In this document: positions 18,095 to 26,743 of the stretch, piece after piece
Layout: each line of letters opens with the position of its first letter
Position numbering within the stretch: position 1 is the first letter of the stretch
Assembly: GCF_907164905.1 (NCBI RefSeq)
Contig: NZ_CAJRAF010000001.1
Location: 1,275,001 to 1,339,000 of the forward strand
Direction of reading: 5' to 3'
Source of the DNA: Dyadobacter sp. CECT 9275
GTDB lineage: Bacteria; Bacteroidota; Bacteroidia; Cytophagales; Spirosomataceae
Length of the DNA stretch: 64,000 bases
Notes under the pieces: model-generated
Told to the model about the DNA's origin: nothing
Seen by the model: only the letters and a program-made list of their open reading frames with translations
Databases searched by the model: none
Program-made: the position numbers and the translations under genes

Positions 18095-19696
18095 TTACGG
18101 TTGAATGGTATCTCTGGTTTCCTTATTGTTTACCAGGCGCATGATGCCTAGCGGATTTTCATTTTTAAGTTCATCGGGTAACAGATCGTTGTCCCAGCCC
18201 TGGTAGGATTGCGGACGTACAAACCGGAGAATAGAATGCCTTCCGACAGATGTAAACTTTGCATCACTGGAAGCAGGAAACGGGCCGCCATGGTGCATGG
18301 AAGGACAAACCTCAACGCCCGTTGGTACACCACGGATGATTACCCTGCCCGAAATCCGGGATAAATTTTGAAACAAAGCGGTATGCCTGCGGATTTCTTC
18401 CGATTCACCCATGACGGAAGTTGTCAGCTGGCCTTTAAGTTGAGATATGGCGAGGGATAACTCTGCTGCATCATCGCAAACCACCAGCAGTGAAAAAGGC
18501 CCGAAAACCTCTTCCTGAAGTTTGGGGTTTTCGATGAATTCTCTCCCGGATACCTTTGCCACCGACGCCTGAGACTGGGTTTTGCTTTCAGAAGTCCGAC
18601 CGGAAAGGGCTAGTTCCGTTACACCAGATTGTTGGAGAATATCGTCTCTCAAATGATAAAAATTCCTGCAGATACCAGCCGTCAGCATCGTAGCGGACTC
18701 TGTTTTGAGTATTTCTTCACTATAAGTTTTCTCAAAAGTTTCAAGTCCATCCGAATTGGTAACAAACACCAGGCCCGGATTGGTGCAGAACTGTCCAGCC
18801 CCCAGCGTGACAGACGCCGCAAGCGTATGGGCCAGATTTTCAGCATTCGATTTTAAGTACTCCGGCAATATAATTATTGGATTAACACTTCCCATTTCGG
18901 CAAACACGGGAATGGGTTCCTCGCGTTCCTGTGCCATTTTGTAAAGTGCCATCCCGCCTTTGAAGGAGCCCGTAAAGCCCACCGCTTTGGTATAGGGGTG
19001 TTTTACGAGGCTTGCTCCCACTTCAAATCCATCGTCATATAACATAGAAAAAACGCCATCGGGCATACCTGTTCTTTTTGCCGCTTTAACCACAGCCTGA
19101 GCCGTAAGATCACTTACGCCGGGGTGTGCGGCATGTGCCTTTACAATGAGCGGATTTCCGGCTGCCAGGGCAGGGCCGGTGTCCACACCGGCGACCGAAT
19201 AGGCAAAAGGAAAATTACTGGACCCGAAAACAACAACCGGCCCGATAGGCACCAGCATTTTCCGAAGATCCGGTTTTGGCGCGGGAAGACGGTCGGGGAT
19301 AGGGGTGTCTATGCTCGCTTCCACCCAGGAGCCTTCCCGGAGGAGATCAGCAAACTGGGTAAGTTGGGTAATTGTGCGTGCCCTTTCTCCCGCCAGGCGC
19401 ACGGCAGGCAGCCCGGTTTCCAGGCTGGCACGTTCCAGTAATTCATCACCCAGGGCCAGTATTTCTTCGGTAATGGCCATTAGGAAATTTGCTCTTTGAG
19501 GAGGGGGGATGTATGCATATTCCAGGAAAGCCTTTTGCGCCAGTTCCATGGTACGCATTACTTCACCCGGCGAGGCCGCGTGGAAATCATCTTTTAAATA
19601 TGCATCATCGACGGGTACATAAGCTTTAAAGGTATATGGATTTTCAGCCGAAAGTGAATAACCGATATAATTTTTACCCTGAATGACTGTTGACAT
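18095..19696 (-). CDS. Aldehyde dehydrogenase, 2,5-dioxovalerate (ketoglutaric semialdehyde) type
   Basis: A 533-residue NADP-dependent aldehyde dehydrogenase. The catalytic Cys is in GAGQFCTNPG and the general-base Glu in FAEMGSVNP; FGSSNFPFAYSVAGVDTGPALAAGN is typical of the alpha-ketoglutaric semialdehyde dehydrogenase subgroup. That enzyme oxidises 2,5-dioxopentanoate to 2-oxoglutarate as the last step of non-phosphorylating pentose, hexarate or hydroxyproline breakdown. No other pathway gene is adjacent, though an altronate dehydratase lies at the far end of the window. The start ATG at 19696 fits the family. Confidence 0.85.
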   Translation of the reverse strand: MSTVIQGKNYIGYSLSAENPYTFKAYVPVDDAYLKDDFHAASPGEVMRTMELAQKAFLEYAYIPPPQRANFLMAITEEILALGDELLERASLETGLPAVRLAGERARTITQLTQFADLLREGSWVEASIDTPIPDRLPAPKPDLRKMLVPIGPVVVFGSSNFPFAYSVAGVDTGPALAAGNPLIVKAHAAHPGVSDLTAQAVVKAAKRTGMPDGVFSMLYDDGFEVGASLVKHPYTKAVGFTGSFKGGMALYKMAQEREEPIPVFAEMGSVNPIIILPEYLKSNAENLAHTLAASVTLGAGQFCTNPGLVFVTNSDGLETFEKTYSEEILKTESATMLTAGICRNFYHLRDDILQQSGVTELALSGRTSESKTQSQASVAKVSGREFIENPKLQEEVFGPFSLLVVCDDAAELSLAISQLKGQLTTSVMGESEEIRRHTALFQNLSRISGRVIIRGVPTGVEVCPSMHHGGPFPASSDAKFTSVGRHSILRFVRPQSYQGWDNDLLPDELKNENPLGIMRLVNNKETRDTIQP

Positions 19697-19784
19697 ACTT
19701 TTGCAGTTTTTGGTTAATATCTGATACCCGGTTCGAAAATAACAGGCGAAGGATAAACTAAGATATAAATGGGTTTATAACTAA

Positions 19785-19815
19785 AAGAATTTGTGCCGGA
19801 ACGACACAAATTCTT
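19785..19815 (-). terminator. Inverted repeat, probable terminator of the SurA-MoxR block
   Basis: AAGAATTTGTG (19785-19795) and CACAAATTCTT (19805-19815) are a perfect 11-bp pair with a 9-nt loop. On the minus strand the stem runs into TTTTAG, 28 bp after the moxR stop. The stem is AT-rich, so an operator for the downstream dehydrogenase gene is the alternative. Confidence 0.55.
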
Positions 19816-19842
19816 CACACCTGTTAAGTTTATGATGTCCTG

Positions 19843-20805
19843 TCAGAGCAGTCGTCTGATCAACTGATCAACTGAAATGCCTTCTGCTTCTGCTTTGAAA
19901 TTTCTGATAATCCTGTGGCGAAGAACGGGTAAGGCCACTGCCTTTACATCTTCAATATCCGGTGAATACTTTCCTGAAAGCAAAGCATTACATTTCGCGG
20001 CGAGTATCAGCGACTGAGAGGCTCGGGGCCCTGCTCCCCATTCCAGATAATCATTGGTTTCTTTTATCGCCAGTTCAGAAGATGGCCTGGTTTTGTGTAC
20101 CAGTTTTACGGCATATTCGATCACGTGATCCGTCACCGGAACCCGGCGTACCAGATTCTGAAAATCCATAATTTCCTGGGCACTAATGATTTCCCTTACC
20201 TGGTATCTCCGGTCGCTTGTCGTACTTCTTACGATCGTGACTTCTTCCTGATAGGAGGGATAATCGAGCTGGATCATAAACATAAAACGATCAAGCTGTG
20301 CTTCAGGAAGTGGGTAGGTACCTTCCTGCTCGATCGGGTTTTGAGTGGCCAGAACAAAAAATGGTTTTTCCAGCAAATGTTTGGAACCTGATATGGTAAC
20401 AGAATACTCCTGCATGGCTTCCAGCAATGCCGACTGCGTTTTGGGCGGAGTACGGTTAATTTCGTCGGCCAGGATAATATTGGCAAAAACCGGCCCTCTG
20501 ATAAACTTAAAATTCCGGTTCTGGTCCAGTGTTTCAGATCCCAGGATATCGGAAGGCATGAGGTCAGGCGTGAATTGAATCCTGTTGAATTTAAGATCGA
20601 GAGAAGAAGCAATCGTCTGAATGAGCAGTGTTTTGGCAAGTCCCGGAACGCCTACAAGCAAGCAATGTCCCTGACAAAATATGGCAGTCAGTAAACTTTT
20701 TACAACTTCATCCTGTCCCACAATCACTTGCCCAATTTCACTGCGGATTTTATCATAGGCTATTTTCATAGCTCCGGCAGCTTCTACGTCCGATGAATAA
20801 TTCAC
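19843..20805 (-). CDS. MoxR family AAA+ ATPase
   Basis: A 320-residue AAA+ ATPase with Walker A GVPGLAKT (52-59), Walker B IILADEINR, the ATQNPIEQEGTYPLPEAQLDRF sensor/arginine-finger block and the AAA lid domain. MoxR proteins act as chaperone-like ATPases that mature protein complexes, often with VWA-domain partners; no VWA gene is present here. The start is a GTG at 20805. It is the third gene of a transcript with two periplasmic peptidyl-prolyl isomerases, a gene order I recall as common in Cytophagales. Confidence 0.9.
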   Translation of the reverse strand: MNYSSDVEAAGAMKIAYDKIRSEIGQVIVGQDEVVKSLLTAIFCQGHCLLVGVPGLAKTLLIQTIASSLDLKFNRIQFTPDLMPSDILGSETLDQNRNFKFIRGPVFANIILADEINRTPPKTQSALLEAMQEYSVTISGSKHLLEKPFFVLATQNPIEQEGTYPLPEAQLDRFMFMIQLDYPSYQEEVTIVRSTTSDRRYQVREIISAQEIMDFQNLVRRVPVTDHVIEYAVKLVHKTRPSSELAIKETNDYLEWGAGPRASQSLILAAKCNALLSGKYSPDIEDVKAVALPVLRHRIIRNFKAEAEGISVDQLIRRLL

Positions 20806-20860
20806 AATTTCAGATGGTTATCAATGTACGTTACTTATTCTCAGCGAAGTAATCTGGTTA

Positions 20861-22231
20861 TTATAAGTCGTCATCCTTGACGAGTCCCAGCACCTTACAA
20901 TTTTTATATTCAGGTTCAATACTGATGAAAACATCTCCCTGCGCTTTTTTGAACCATTCTTCAAGTGCATTATTCCTTTTATTACTTAATACGATCTGAG
21001 CAAGTTTTTCGTAGTCGTCTTTGAGGTTGGCAGTATGGGGTTCTGATTTACTCTTATACCACAGAATGCGCATGGCGCTTCTTCCGTCTTCGGTACGGTA
21101 CGAAATCGGTTTGCTGATTTGCCCCACTTTCATGGTATCTATGGCGAAATAAAGAGCCGGATCCATTGAAGCATCCAGGGTTAGCCTGCCCACGCCGGTG
21201 CTTCTATCCTGTATAAGCCCGCCAGTTTCAGCGGTTTCTTTATCCTCGGAATTGTCCAGCGCTGCTTTGGCGAAACTCAGTGTGTCGCTTTGAATGAGTG
21301 CTCTCAGGCTGTCCAGTGTCCGGAGGGCGCTAGTCATGTCGGTACCTTTATTATAGTCCGGACGAAGCAGGATGTGGCGTGCATGGTATTCAGCCCCACG
21401 GGTTTCAATGAGTTTGATCAGGTGAAAGCCAAATTGTGATTCGACAATACCTGACATTTCCCCAGGTTTCAGAGCCAGAGCGGCACCTTCAAATTCGGGC
21501 ACCATGGCACCCCGTTTGGCAAAGCCGAGATCACCGCCGTTTTTGGCAGAGCCAAGGTCTTCTGAATATATCTGTGCAAGCATCATAAAATCTTCACCCT
21601 TTTCAGCGCGCGCTTTCAGGTCCTGCAACTGTTGCCTGAGTTTTTCTTTCTGTTCTCTGGTTACAGTACCCAGTCTTACGATATGGCCTATTTCTACCTC
21701 AGAAGGGATATACGGTAAACTATCCTTGGGGATTCCGTTAAAAAATCTGGCTACCTCTTTGGGGGTGATTTTTTCACTCTCAGAGATGGTGTGCTGCATT
21801 TTTTCAACGATCTTCTGATCCTTTACCTGCTGACGAAGTTCTGCTTTAAGATTGTCAACACTTTTGCCATAGGCTTCAACAATGTTTTTTTCCGAACCAA
21901 ACCGCTGGATCATGTATCCCATTTTGGCATCAAGTTCCGCATCAACGTCTTTGTCTTCCACCAGTACTGAGTCAATTTCAGCTTTGGCCAGCAGCATTTT
22001 GTTGATGATCAGCGACTCTAGCAACTGGCATTTTTCGGGTGCGCGTTGGCCCTGAGAAACATAGGAATTGTACATTTCCTCCAGCTCGGAATTGAGAATA
22101 TAGTGGTTGTCCACCCGGGCAATTATCTTGTCCAGACTTACTCCTTTCTGCCCCTGCCCATTACTGTAAAGGCTTAAGCCTAACACTAAAACGGCCAGCA
22201 GGTTAAACGCAATTGACTTATTTATGTTCAT
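20861..22231 (-). CDS. Periplasmic peptidyl-prolyl isomerase, SurA-like
   Basis: A 456-residue protein with an N-terminal signal peptide (about residues 1-28), a SurA-type N-terminal chaperone domain (IIARVDNHYILNSELEEMY, then LLESLIINKMLLAKAE) and two parvulin/rotamase domains (about 178-278 and 281-390). The first includes GGDLGFAKRGAMVPEFE and SQFGFHLIKLIETR. SurA-like proteins escort unfolded outer membrane proteins through the periplasm. It lies 86 bp after the larger PPIase lipoprotein and 55 bp before moxR, so the three are probably one operon. Confidence 0.9.
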   Translation of the reverse strand: MNINKSIAFNLLAVLVLGLSLYSNGQGQKGVSLDKIIARVDNHYILNSELEEMYNSYVSQGQRAPEKCQLLESLIINKMLLAKAEIDSVLVEDKDVDAELDAKMGYMIQRFGSEKNIVEAYGKSVDNLKAELRQQVKDQKIVEKMQHTISESEKITPKEVARFFNGIPKDSLPYIPSEVEIGHIVRLGTVTREQKEKLRQQLQDLKARAEKGEDFMMLAQIYSEDLGSAKNGGDLGFAKRGAMVPEFEGAALALKPGEMSGIVESQFGFHLIKLIETRGAEYHARHILLRPDYNKGTDMTSALRTLDSLRALIQSDTLSFAKAALDNSEDKETAETGGLIQDRSTGVGRLTLDASMDPALYFAIDTMKVGQISKPISYRTEDGRSAMRILWYKSKSEPHTANLKDDYEKLAQIVLSNKRNNALEEWFKKAQGDVFISIEPEYKNCKVLGLVKDDDL

Positions 22232-22317
22232 TTTTTTTCTGATAGTTCCCTATTGATATCTTTACTCCTGATCAGTAGCCGGTGTTGCAAGCCGCCAACC
22301 AAAATGCTAAAGTACGG

Positions 22318-24615
22318 TTATGGCTTTATTTTTTCTAATTCTTCCTGATTCACTTTAACAGGAAATTGTTCTTTCAGTTTTGAGAGCCATTGCTTTTCAA
22401 GCTCTTTCTGGTAATCATTAATCACACTCCCACGCGCCTCACTAAACTTTTTGTTACGTGCGGGCTCTATTTTCTGTATTTCTATGGATCTCAACGCAGC
22501 ATTTTCGTCTTTGAGAATTTGCACTCCGGGTTCCCATTTAGCCCCTTTCAGGAGAGGGTTGCTCTGAGAAAAATAGCCATCCTGGATGGTAACGGTTCCG
22601 GGATTGAAAGAATTATAAACTTTCTCTACATCTTTTTTAGACTGGCTGAAAAACTGAAAGCTTATCCTTCTGTTGCGTTGGGCTTCACCGGATGGCCTGA
22701 AAGAGCCGTAATCCTTTTCAATGATCCTTTCCAAAGGTATGTTCTTCGTAATCAGGTATTTGATCACATTTCTGATTCTCGCCGAAGACGTCGTTTCCGG
22801 TTCCTGGGCAGAGCGGTATCCTGCTACTTCAACAAGGTAATCGGGATTCTTGTCCATGATTATGTTCAAATCAAAAAGAGCCTCGTTGTGTTCTGGTGTA
22901 ATATCTGCTTTTCCCTCAGGAAACAAAAGCTCTGCTGATTTCCTTTCCAGTTTATAGGGGGCCTGTGCAAGTGTTTTTTGGATGGCGTTCAACGTCTGCG
23001 TATCTGGAGCAGCTATGACAGTTGCCAGGGCACGCTCGGGAAACCGGTATTTCGATGGGTTTTTCTGATATTGCGCCATCTGTCCGGAGGAGTCGGATAG
23101 AGAACGCTGCCATACTTTTTCTTCCATAACCTGCGAGAGCAGCACTCCTTCTCTGATTTCATTCATCAATGTTTTGAATTCAGGACTTGTTTCTTCAAGA
23201 TGCTCTTTTTCATAAGCCTTCAGACGGTCAGTAAGGTATTCATTATAATATCTTTTGAAAACAACGGTCGGTGAAGACCCTTTCGGTCTGGGCTGTTGCC
23301 TGCGTTTTACATCATTCAGAAACGCCAGGGCATCGTAAGGCTTGCTGTTGATAGAAAACAAATTAATTCCGGCCCAGTCGGTAGAAACCGGCTTCATGTA
23401 ATCCCATTTGCCGGTCAGCAGGGTACTGTCGGCAAGGGGCAGTAATTTGTTCCATTGCTCAGGATATTCGATGGGTTTGAGTTGATCGGTCAGTCGTTTT
23501 GCATGGGCCTGTTCCAGCACTTTCCCTCGTGAATCGGTAACCACTTTCTGACGAAGTGATCCGGCCATATTCTGATAAGTCTCGAGGCCTCTTTTTTCAA
23601 TGAGTTTTATAATATGCCAGCCATAGATGGTTTTCAGGGGTTTGGAATAAGCATTCACCTTTGGCAAGGAAAATGCAGCTTCCTCGATTTCGGGTACCAT
23701 CTGGCCTATGCCAAAAATGGGTAGTATACCCTGGTTACGCTTGGATTGTGTGTCATCCGAATATGCCGAAACCACACTTTCCCAGGTGTCGCCATTCTGG
23801 ATTTTTTGGTAGGCTTCCAGGATTTTGGTTCTTGCCAGGTCTTTTTTTGATGGAGAATCAGCGGTATCCGATGCGATCATAATGTGTGCAATCTGCACCA
23901 GTCCGCGATTCGCCCTCTTATCAGTTACCTTGATGAGATGATAGCCGTGCCTTGTTCTGACTGGCTGAGAGATTTTGCCGGTCGGAAGGTTATATGCAGC
24001 GTTTTCAAAAGGGTATAACATTTGAAACGCCGTGAAATATCCAAGGTTACCTCTGTTGCTTTTTGCGGTTTTGTCTTTGGAAAAGCGGGAAGCCATTTCT
24101 TCAAAGTCCGCACCTTCTTCCAATCTTCCTCGAAGTGTAACGGCTGCATTGTAGGCTTCCAGGGTATCCGAAGGGGAGGCATCCTCCGGTACGGCGATCA
24201 GGATATGGGATGCTTTGACTTCCTGTTTTAACCTGTTGTATGCTTCAATAGCCAGCTTTTCAACCATTGCCTTATCTACCAGAAAGTTCTTTGCCAACTG
24301 TTCGTGATAGGACTTTATCTCCTCTCTGAAGTCGGTGACGGTATCCCTTCCTTCTGACTTTGCATTCAGCACTTTCAGCTTTTGGTCTGTATACAACACC
24401 AGGTACTCAGCGGGGGTGAGGGCCTGGCTGGAATCTGAGGCAAACTTGTTTTTTTCGTAGGAATCTTTGAACTCGGCGGGTGAAAATTTCTGCCCACCGA
24501 TTTCAACAAGCGCGGGGGTGCCACTGCTGACAATCTGTTTGGTTGGGGCTGGTTTTTTACAGGAATTAAAAAGAAGCAGGGCGAATGATAAAAAGATATA
24601 CTGGTATTTACGCAT
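22318..24615 (-). CDS. PpiC-type peptidyl-prolyl isomerase lipoprotein with an embedded OmpA-like domain
   Basis: A 765-residue lipoprotein: signal peptide with lipobox LFNSC, so C19 is the lipidated Cys. Two parvulin domains follow (about 135-232 with NRGNLGYFTAFQMLYPFE and GYHLIKV; about 240-342 with NQGILPIFGIGQMVPEIE and GWHIIKL). Residues 558-656 look like an OmpA peptidoglycan-binding domain: LLFPEGKADITPEH, YLVEVAGYRS, SSARIRNVIKYL, GSFRPSGEAQRNRRISFQFF. The DAP-binding Asp of GHTD is replaced (GYRS), but the helix Arg and the NRR motif are kept. The C-terminal block EARGSVINDYQKELEKQWL is typical of Bacteroidota PPIases. It is the first gene of the SurA-MoxR block. Confidence 0.85.
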   Translation of the reverse strand: MRKYQYIFLSFALLLFNSCKKPAPTKQIVSSGTPALVEIGGQKFSPAEFKDSYEKNKFASDSSQALTPAEYLVLYTDQKLKVLNAKSEGRDTVTDFREEIKSYHEQLAKNFLVDKAMVEKLAIEAYNRLKQEVKASHILIAVPEDASPSDTLEAYNAAVTLRGRLEEGADFEEMASRFSKDKTAKSNRGNLGYFTAFQMLYPFENAAYNLPTGKISQPVRTRHGYHLIKVTDKRANRGLVQIAHIMIASDTADSPSKKDLARTKILEAYQKIQNGDTWESVVSAYSDDTQSKRNQGILPIFGIGQMVPEIEEAAFSLPKVNAYSKPLKTIYGWHIIKLIEKRGLETYQNMAGSLRQKVVTDSRGKVLEQAHAKRLTDQLKPIEYPEQWNKLLPLADSTLLTGKWDYMKPVSTDWAGINLFSINSKPYDALAFLNDVKRRQQPRPKGSSPTVVFKRYYNEYLTDRLKAYEKEHLEETSPEFKTLMNEIREGVLLSQVMEEKVWQRSLSDSSGQMAQYQKNPSKYRFPERALATVIAAPDTQTLNAIQKTLAQAPYKLERKSAELLFPEGKADITPEHNEALFDLNIIMDKNPDYLVEVAGYRSAQEPETTSSARIRNVIKYLITKNIPLERIIEKDYGSFRPSGEAQRNRRISFQFFSQSKKDVEKVYNSFNPGTVTIQDGYFSQSNPLLKGAKWEPGVQILKDENAALRSIEIQKIEPARNKKFSEARGSVINDYQKELEKQWLSKLKEQFPVKVNQEELEKIKP

Positions 24616-24670
24616 AATGCTCAGGTTATAAAGTAACCTGCCGGTCTATATCACGGCGGGTAATAAATGG

Positions 24671-24678
24671 CAAAGTTA
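24671..24678 (-). promoter_or_regulatory. -7 promoter element (TAACTTTG) of the PPIase-SurA-MoxR operon
   Basis: The minus-strand sequence TAACTTTG matches TAnnTTTG and lies 56 nt before the ATG at 24615. The remaining divergent intergenic space (24616-24942) shows no gene and no clear promoter for the plus-strand neighbour. Confidence 0.5.
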
Positions 24679-24942
24679 GAGTCTTTCGGGTTAGTTAAAA
24701 AATATAACGTAAAAGGGTGTGTGATTTGGTATACATCCCATTCATTCCCAGTTCCCCAGCTGTATGGCATTTTTGCCACAGGAAGTCAGGTGAAAGTTGT
24801 CTGTGTTGAAAGTTGAAATATTTTTTTAGCAACAGAAATGGGTTTTATATCAATATACAAAGAGTGGTTACATAATCAGTGATTTTGTAATCTTTCGGGC
24901 ACAATTTTTATACTTAGAGCGGAAAATAAACAGGAGACGGAA

Positions 24943-25434
24943 ATGGCAACGGAAGAAGAAAAAGCAGGAGATTTTACCGCGAAGATCAGCTCGCTCTGGA
25001 AGGAGCAGAAGATCAGGGAACTGTTGTATTTGAAAGCATTGAAAAAGGACGGTATGGGGCCGTTAAGACGAATGTTGTCGCAGGGGCATTTCAGTGCGGT
25101 GCTTTTTCAGCGGGAGATAGGCTGGATTTATGATTACTTCAAATGTTTTCTGACGGATCAGGATCTCGGCGCAAATGAAACGGATTCCGAAAATTCACTG
25201 GTACTGAACGACTTTGACAGTCTGAACGGGCAAGAGCAGGTAGCGGGATTTCTGAAAAGAAAGGAAGAAGCGGTGCTCAATTCTTACCGGTCTGTATACA
25301 ACCGTCTTGAATTTGACACGGAAACAGGAAGGGTATTAAAGGAACATTTGGACAGGATTACTGAATTTTGTGAAATCCTGTCCAAACAGGAAGACAGATC
25401 CGGCAGAGTCTGGAAAATGAAGGTTTCCGCCTGA
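24943..25434 (+). CDS. Helical protein, possibly DUF2383/PA2169-like four-helix bundle
   Basis: A 163-residue, entirely helical-looking protein. The second half (GFLKRKEEAVLNSYRSVYNR, then RVLKEHLDRITEFCEIL) resembles the last two helices of DUF2383 (PA2169 family) ferritin-like bundles, and the first half (ELLYLKALKKDG) could supply the others, but the match is by eye and partial. Metal ligands are not convincing. There is no signal peptide. Its stop codon abuts the aquaporin stop: the two convergent genes share the palindrome TGATCA at 25432-25437. Function unknown. Confidence 0.6.
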   Translation: MATEEEKAGDFTAKISSLWKEQKIRELLYLKALKKDGMGPLRRMLSQGHFSAVLFQREIGWIYDYFKCFLTDQDLGANETDSENSLVLNDFDSLNGQEQVAGFLKRKEEAVLNSYRSVYNRLEFDTETGRVLKEHLDRITEFCEILSKQEDRSGRVWKMKVSA

Positions 25435-26115
25435 TCAATCCTGTGTTGAAAACACTTTATAAACGATGCCGGCTACTGCCGCACCTGCAACAGGGGCAAC
25501 TACAAAAACCCAAAGCTGGGAAATAGCCCATCCACCTACGAACAGTGCCTGGCTGATACTACGGGCCGGGTTTACTGAGGTGTTTGTTACCGGAATACTG
25601 ACCAGATGAATAAGGGTAAGCGCCAGGCCAATGGCCAGGCCTGCAAAACCCGGTGACGCTTTTTTGTCGGTTGAACCAAGAATGACCAGCAGGAAAACGA
25701 AAGTCATAACAAATTCGGTTAACAAAGCGGCTTCCATATTATACTTGCCGGGGGAGTGGTCGCCATATCCGTTAGCCGCAAAATCACCCAGTATGCTGCC
25801 ATTGCCGGTTGCAATGATGGAGAGTACCAGTGCTCCGGTGATTGCCCCCAAAATCTGAGAGATGATGTAAGGTATCAGTTCCTGAGCGGAAAAACGCCCA
25901 CCTACCCACAAACCGACTGACACCGCAGGATTTAAATGTGCCCCGGAGATATGGCCCAGAGAATAAGCAATGGTTACCACGGTTAATCCAAAAGCCAGAG
26001 AAACCCCCAGTAGTCCGATTCCAACGCCGGGGAATCCAGCTGCAAGAACCGCACTGCCGCAACCGCCCAGTACCAGCCAAAAGGTACCGATGAATTCTGC
26101 CAAATACTTTTTCAT
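25435..26115 (-). CDS. aqpZ: Aquaporin Z
   Basis: A 226-residue MIP-family channel with six membrane helices and two NPA boxes (residues 62-64 in HLNPAVS and 182-184 in VNPARS). The segment [19 protein letters not shown] is that of water-selective AqpZ: its His (H170) and Arg (R185) form the narrow ar/R filter, so this should be a water channel and not a glycerol facilitator. Length is normal. A short palindrome lies 52 bp upstream of the start. Confidence 0.94.
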   Translation of the reverse strand: MKKYLAEFIGTFWLVLGGCGSAVLAAGFPGVGIGLLGVSLAFGLTVVTIAYSLGHISGAHLNPAVSVGLWVGGRFSAQELIPYIISQILGAITGALVLSIIATGNGSILGDFAANGYGDHSPGKYNMEAALLTEFVMTFVFLLVILGSTDKKASPGFAGLAIGLALTLIHLVSIPVTNTSVNPARSISQALFVGGWAISQLWVFVVAPVAGAAVAGIVYKVFSTQD

Positions 26116-26166
26116 GATAAGCTGTTTTAGTGTGTGTGATCAAAGCTTTCCCAATAGACGCAGAAT

Positions 26167-26179
26167 ACCACCGGGTGGT
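26167..26179. other. Short palindrome upstream of aqpZ
   Basis: ACCACC-G-GGTGGT is a perfect 6+1+6 inverted repeat 52 bp upstream of the aqpZ ATG. It could be an operator. It is short enough that chance is not excluded, and no TAnnTTTG element was found next to it. Confidence 0.3.
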
Positions 26180-26269
26180 CACCCATTATTTAAAGGAACA
26201 GCTACAAATTAGAGTCGGTGCCGTAATCCCGAATGAGGTTTCCTAAGGTTATGGTATTACAGGCTGCTT

Positions 26270-26659
26270 TTAAACTTCATAAAGCTCTATGGGCAGATTA
26301 TCGGGATCAGAGAAGAAAGTGAATTTTTTGCCGGTAAACTCATCTGTGCGCACGGGTTCGGCAACAATTCCTTTGTTATGCAGAGCGTCAATGGCCAGTG
26401 TAATATCATCCACTTTAAAGGCGATATGGCGCAGCCCGCAGGCTTCAGGACGAGAAGACCTGGCGGGTGGTTCAGGAAAGGAAAACAGTTCGATGCAGTA
26501 GTCGCCGTTCAGGGAAAGATCCAGTTTATAGGATCGGCGTGCTTCCCGGAAAACCTCTCGATCAATGGAAAACCCAAGTATTTCAGTATAAAACTGTTTG
26601 GATTTTTGATAGTCTGAACAGATAATGGCTATGTGGTGTACGGATTTAAGAAATGTCAT
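26270..26659 (-). CDS. gloA2: VOC family metalloprotein, YaeR/SMU1112c type
   Basis: A 129-residue glyoxalase/bleomycin-resistance fold protein from the ATG at 26659 (MTFLKSVHHIAIICSDYQ). It matches the YaeR group closely: REARRSYKLDL, IELFSFPEPPARSSRPEACG, LRHIAFKVDDI and FFSDPDNLPIELYE. The metal ligands of the VOC fold, His near the N terminus (VHHIAI), Glu in YCIELF, His in LRHIAF and Glu in PIELYE, are all present. The physiological substrate is not established. An upstream frame start at 26716 would read through the promoter palindrome and is rejected. Confidence 0.9.
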   Translation of the reverse strand: MTFLKSVHHIAIICSDYQKSKQFYTEILGFSIDREVFREARRSYKLDLSLNGDYCIELFSFPEPPARSSRPEACGLRHIAFKVDDITLAIDALHNKGIVAEPVRTDEFTGKKFTFFSDPDNLPIELYEV

Positions 26660-26660
26660 G

Positions 26661-26698
26661 ATGGCATTATATTTAAGTTGAATCAAATATAATGCCAT
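26661..26698 (-). promoter_or_regulatory. 14-bp perfect inverted repeat over the gloA2 promoter (probable operator)
   Basis: ATGGCATTATATTT (26661-26674) and its exact reverse complement (26685-26698) flank a 10-nt spacer. Reading the minus strand, TATATTTG at 26684-26691 is a perfect TAnnTTTG -7 element, 25 nt before the ATG at 26659. It sits inside the upstream arm, while the downstream arm ends 1 nt before the start codon. This is the layout expected for a dimeric repressor that covers the promoter. Confidence 0.65.
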
Positions 26699-26743
26699 TT
26701 TGAGATTCCCTATCAAAACCAGATACCTCCTGTTCGTTCTGCC

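Noticed and set aside
26660..26716. Upstream start for the YaeR-type protein
   Set aside because: It would translate the promoter palindrome; family members start at the MTFLKSVHHIAI equivalent.
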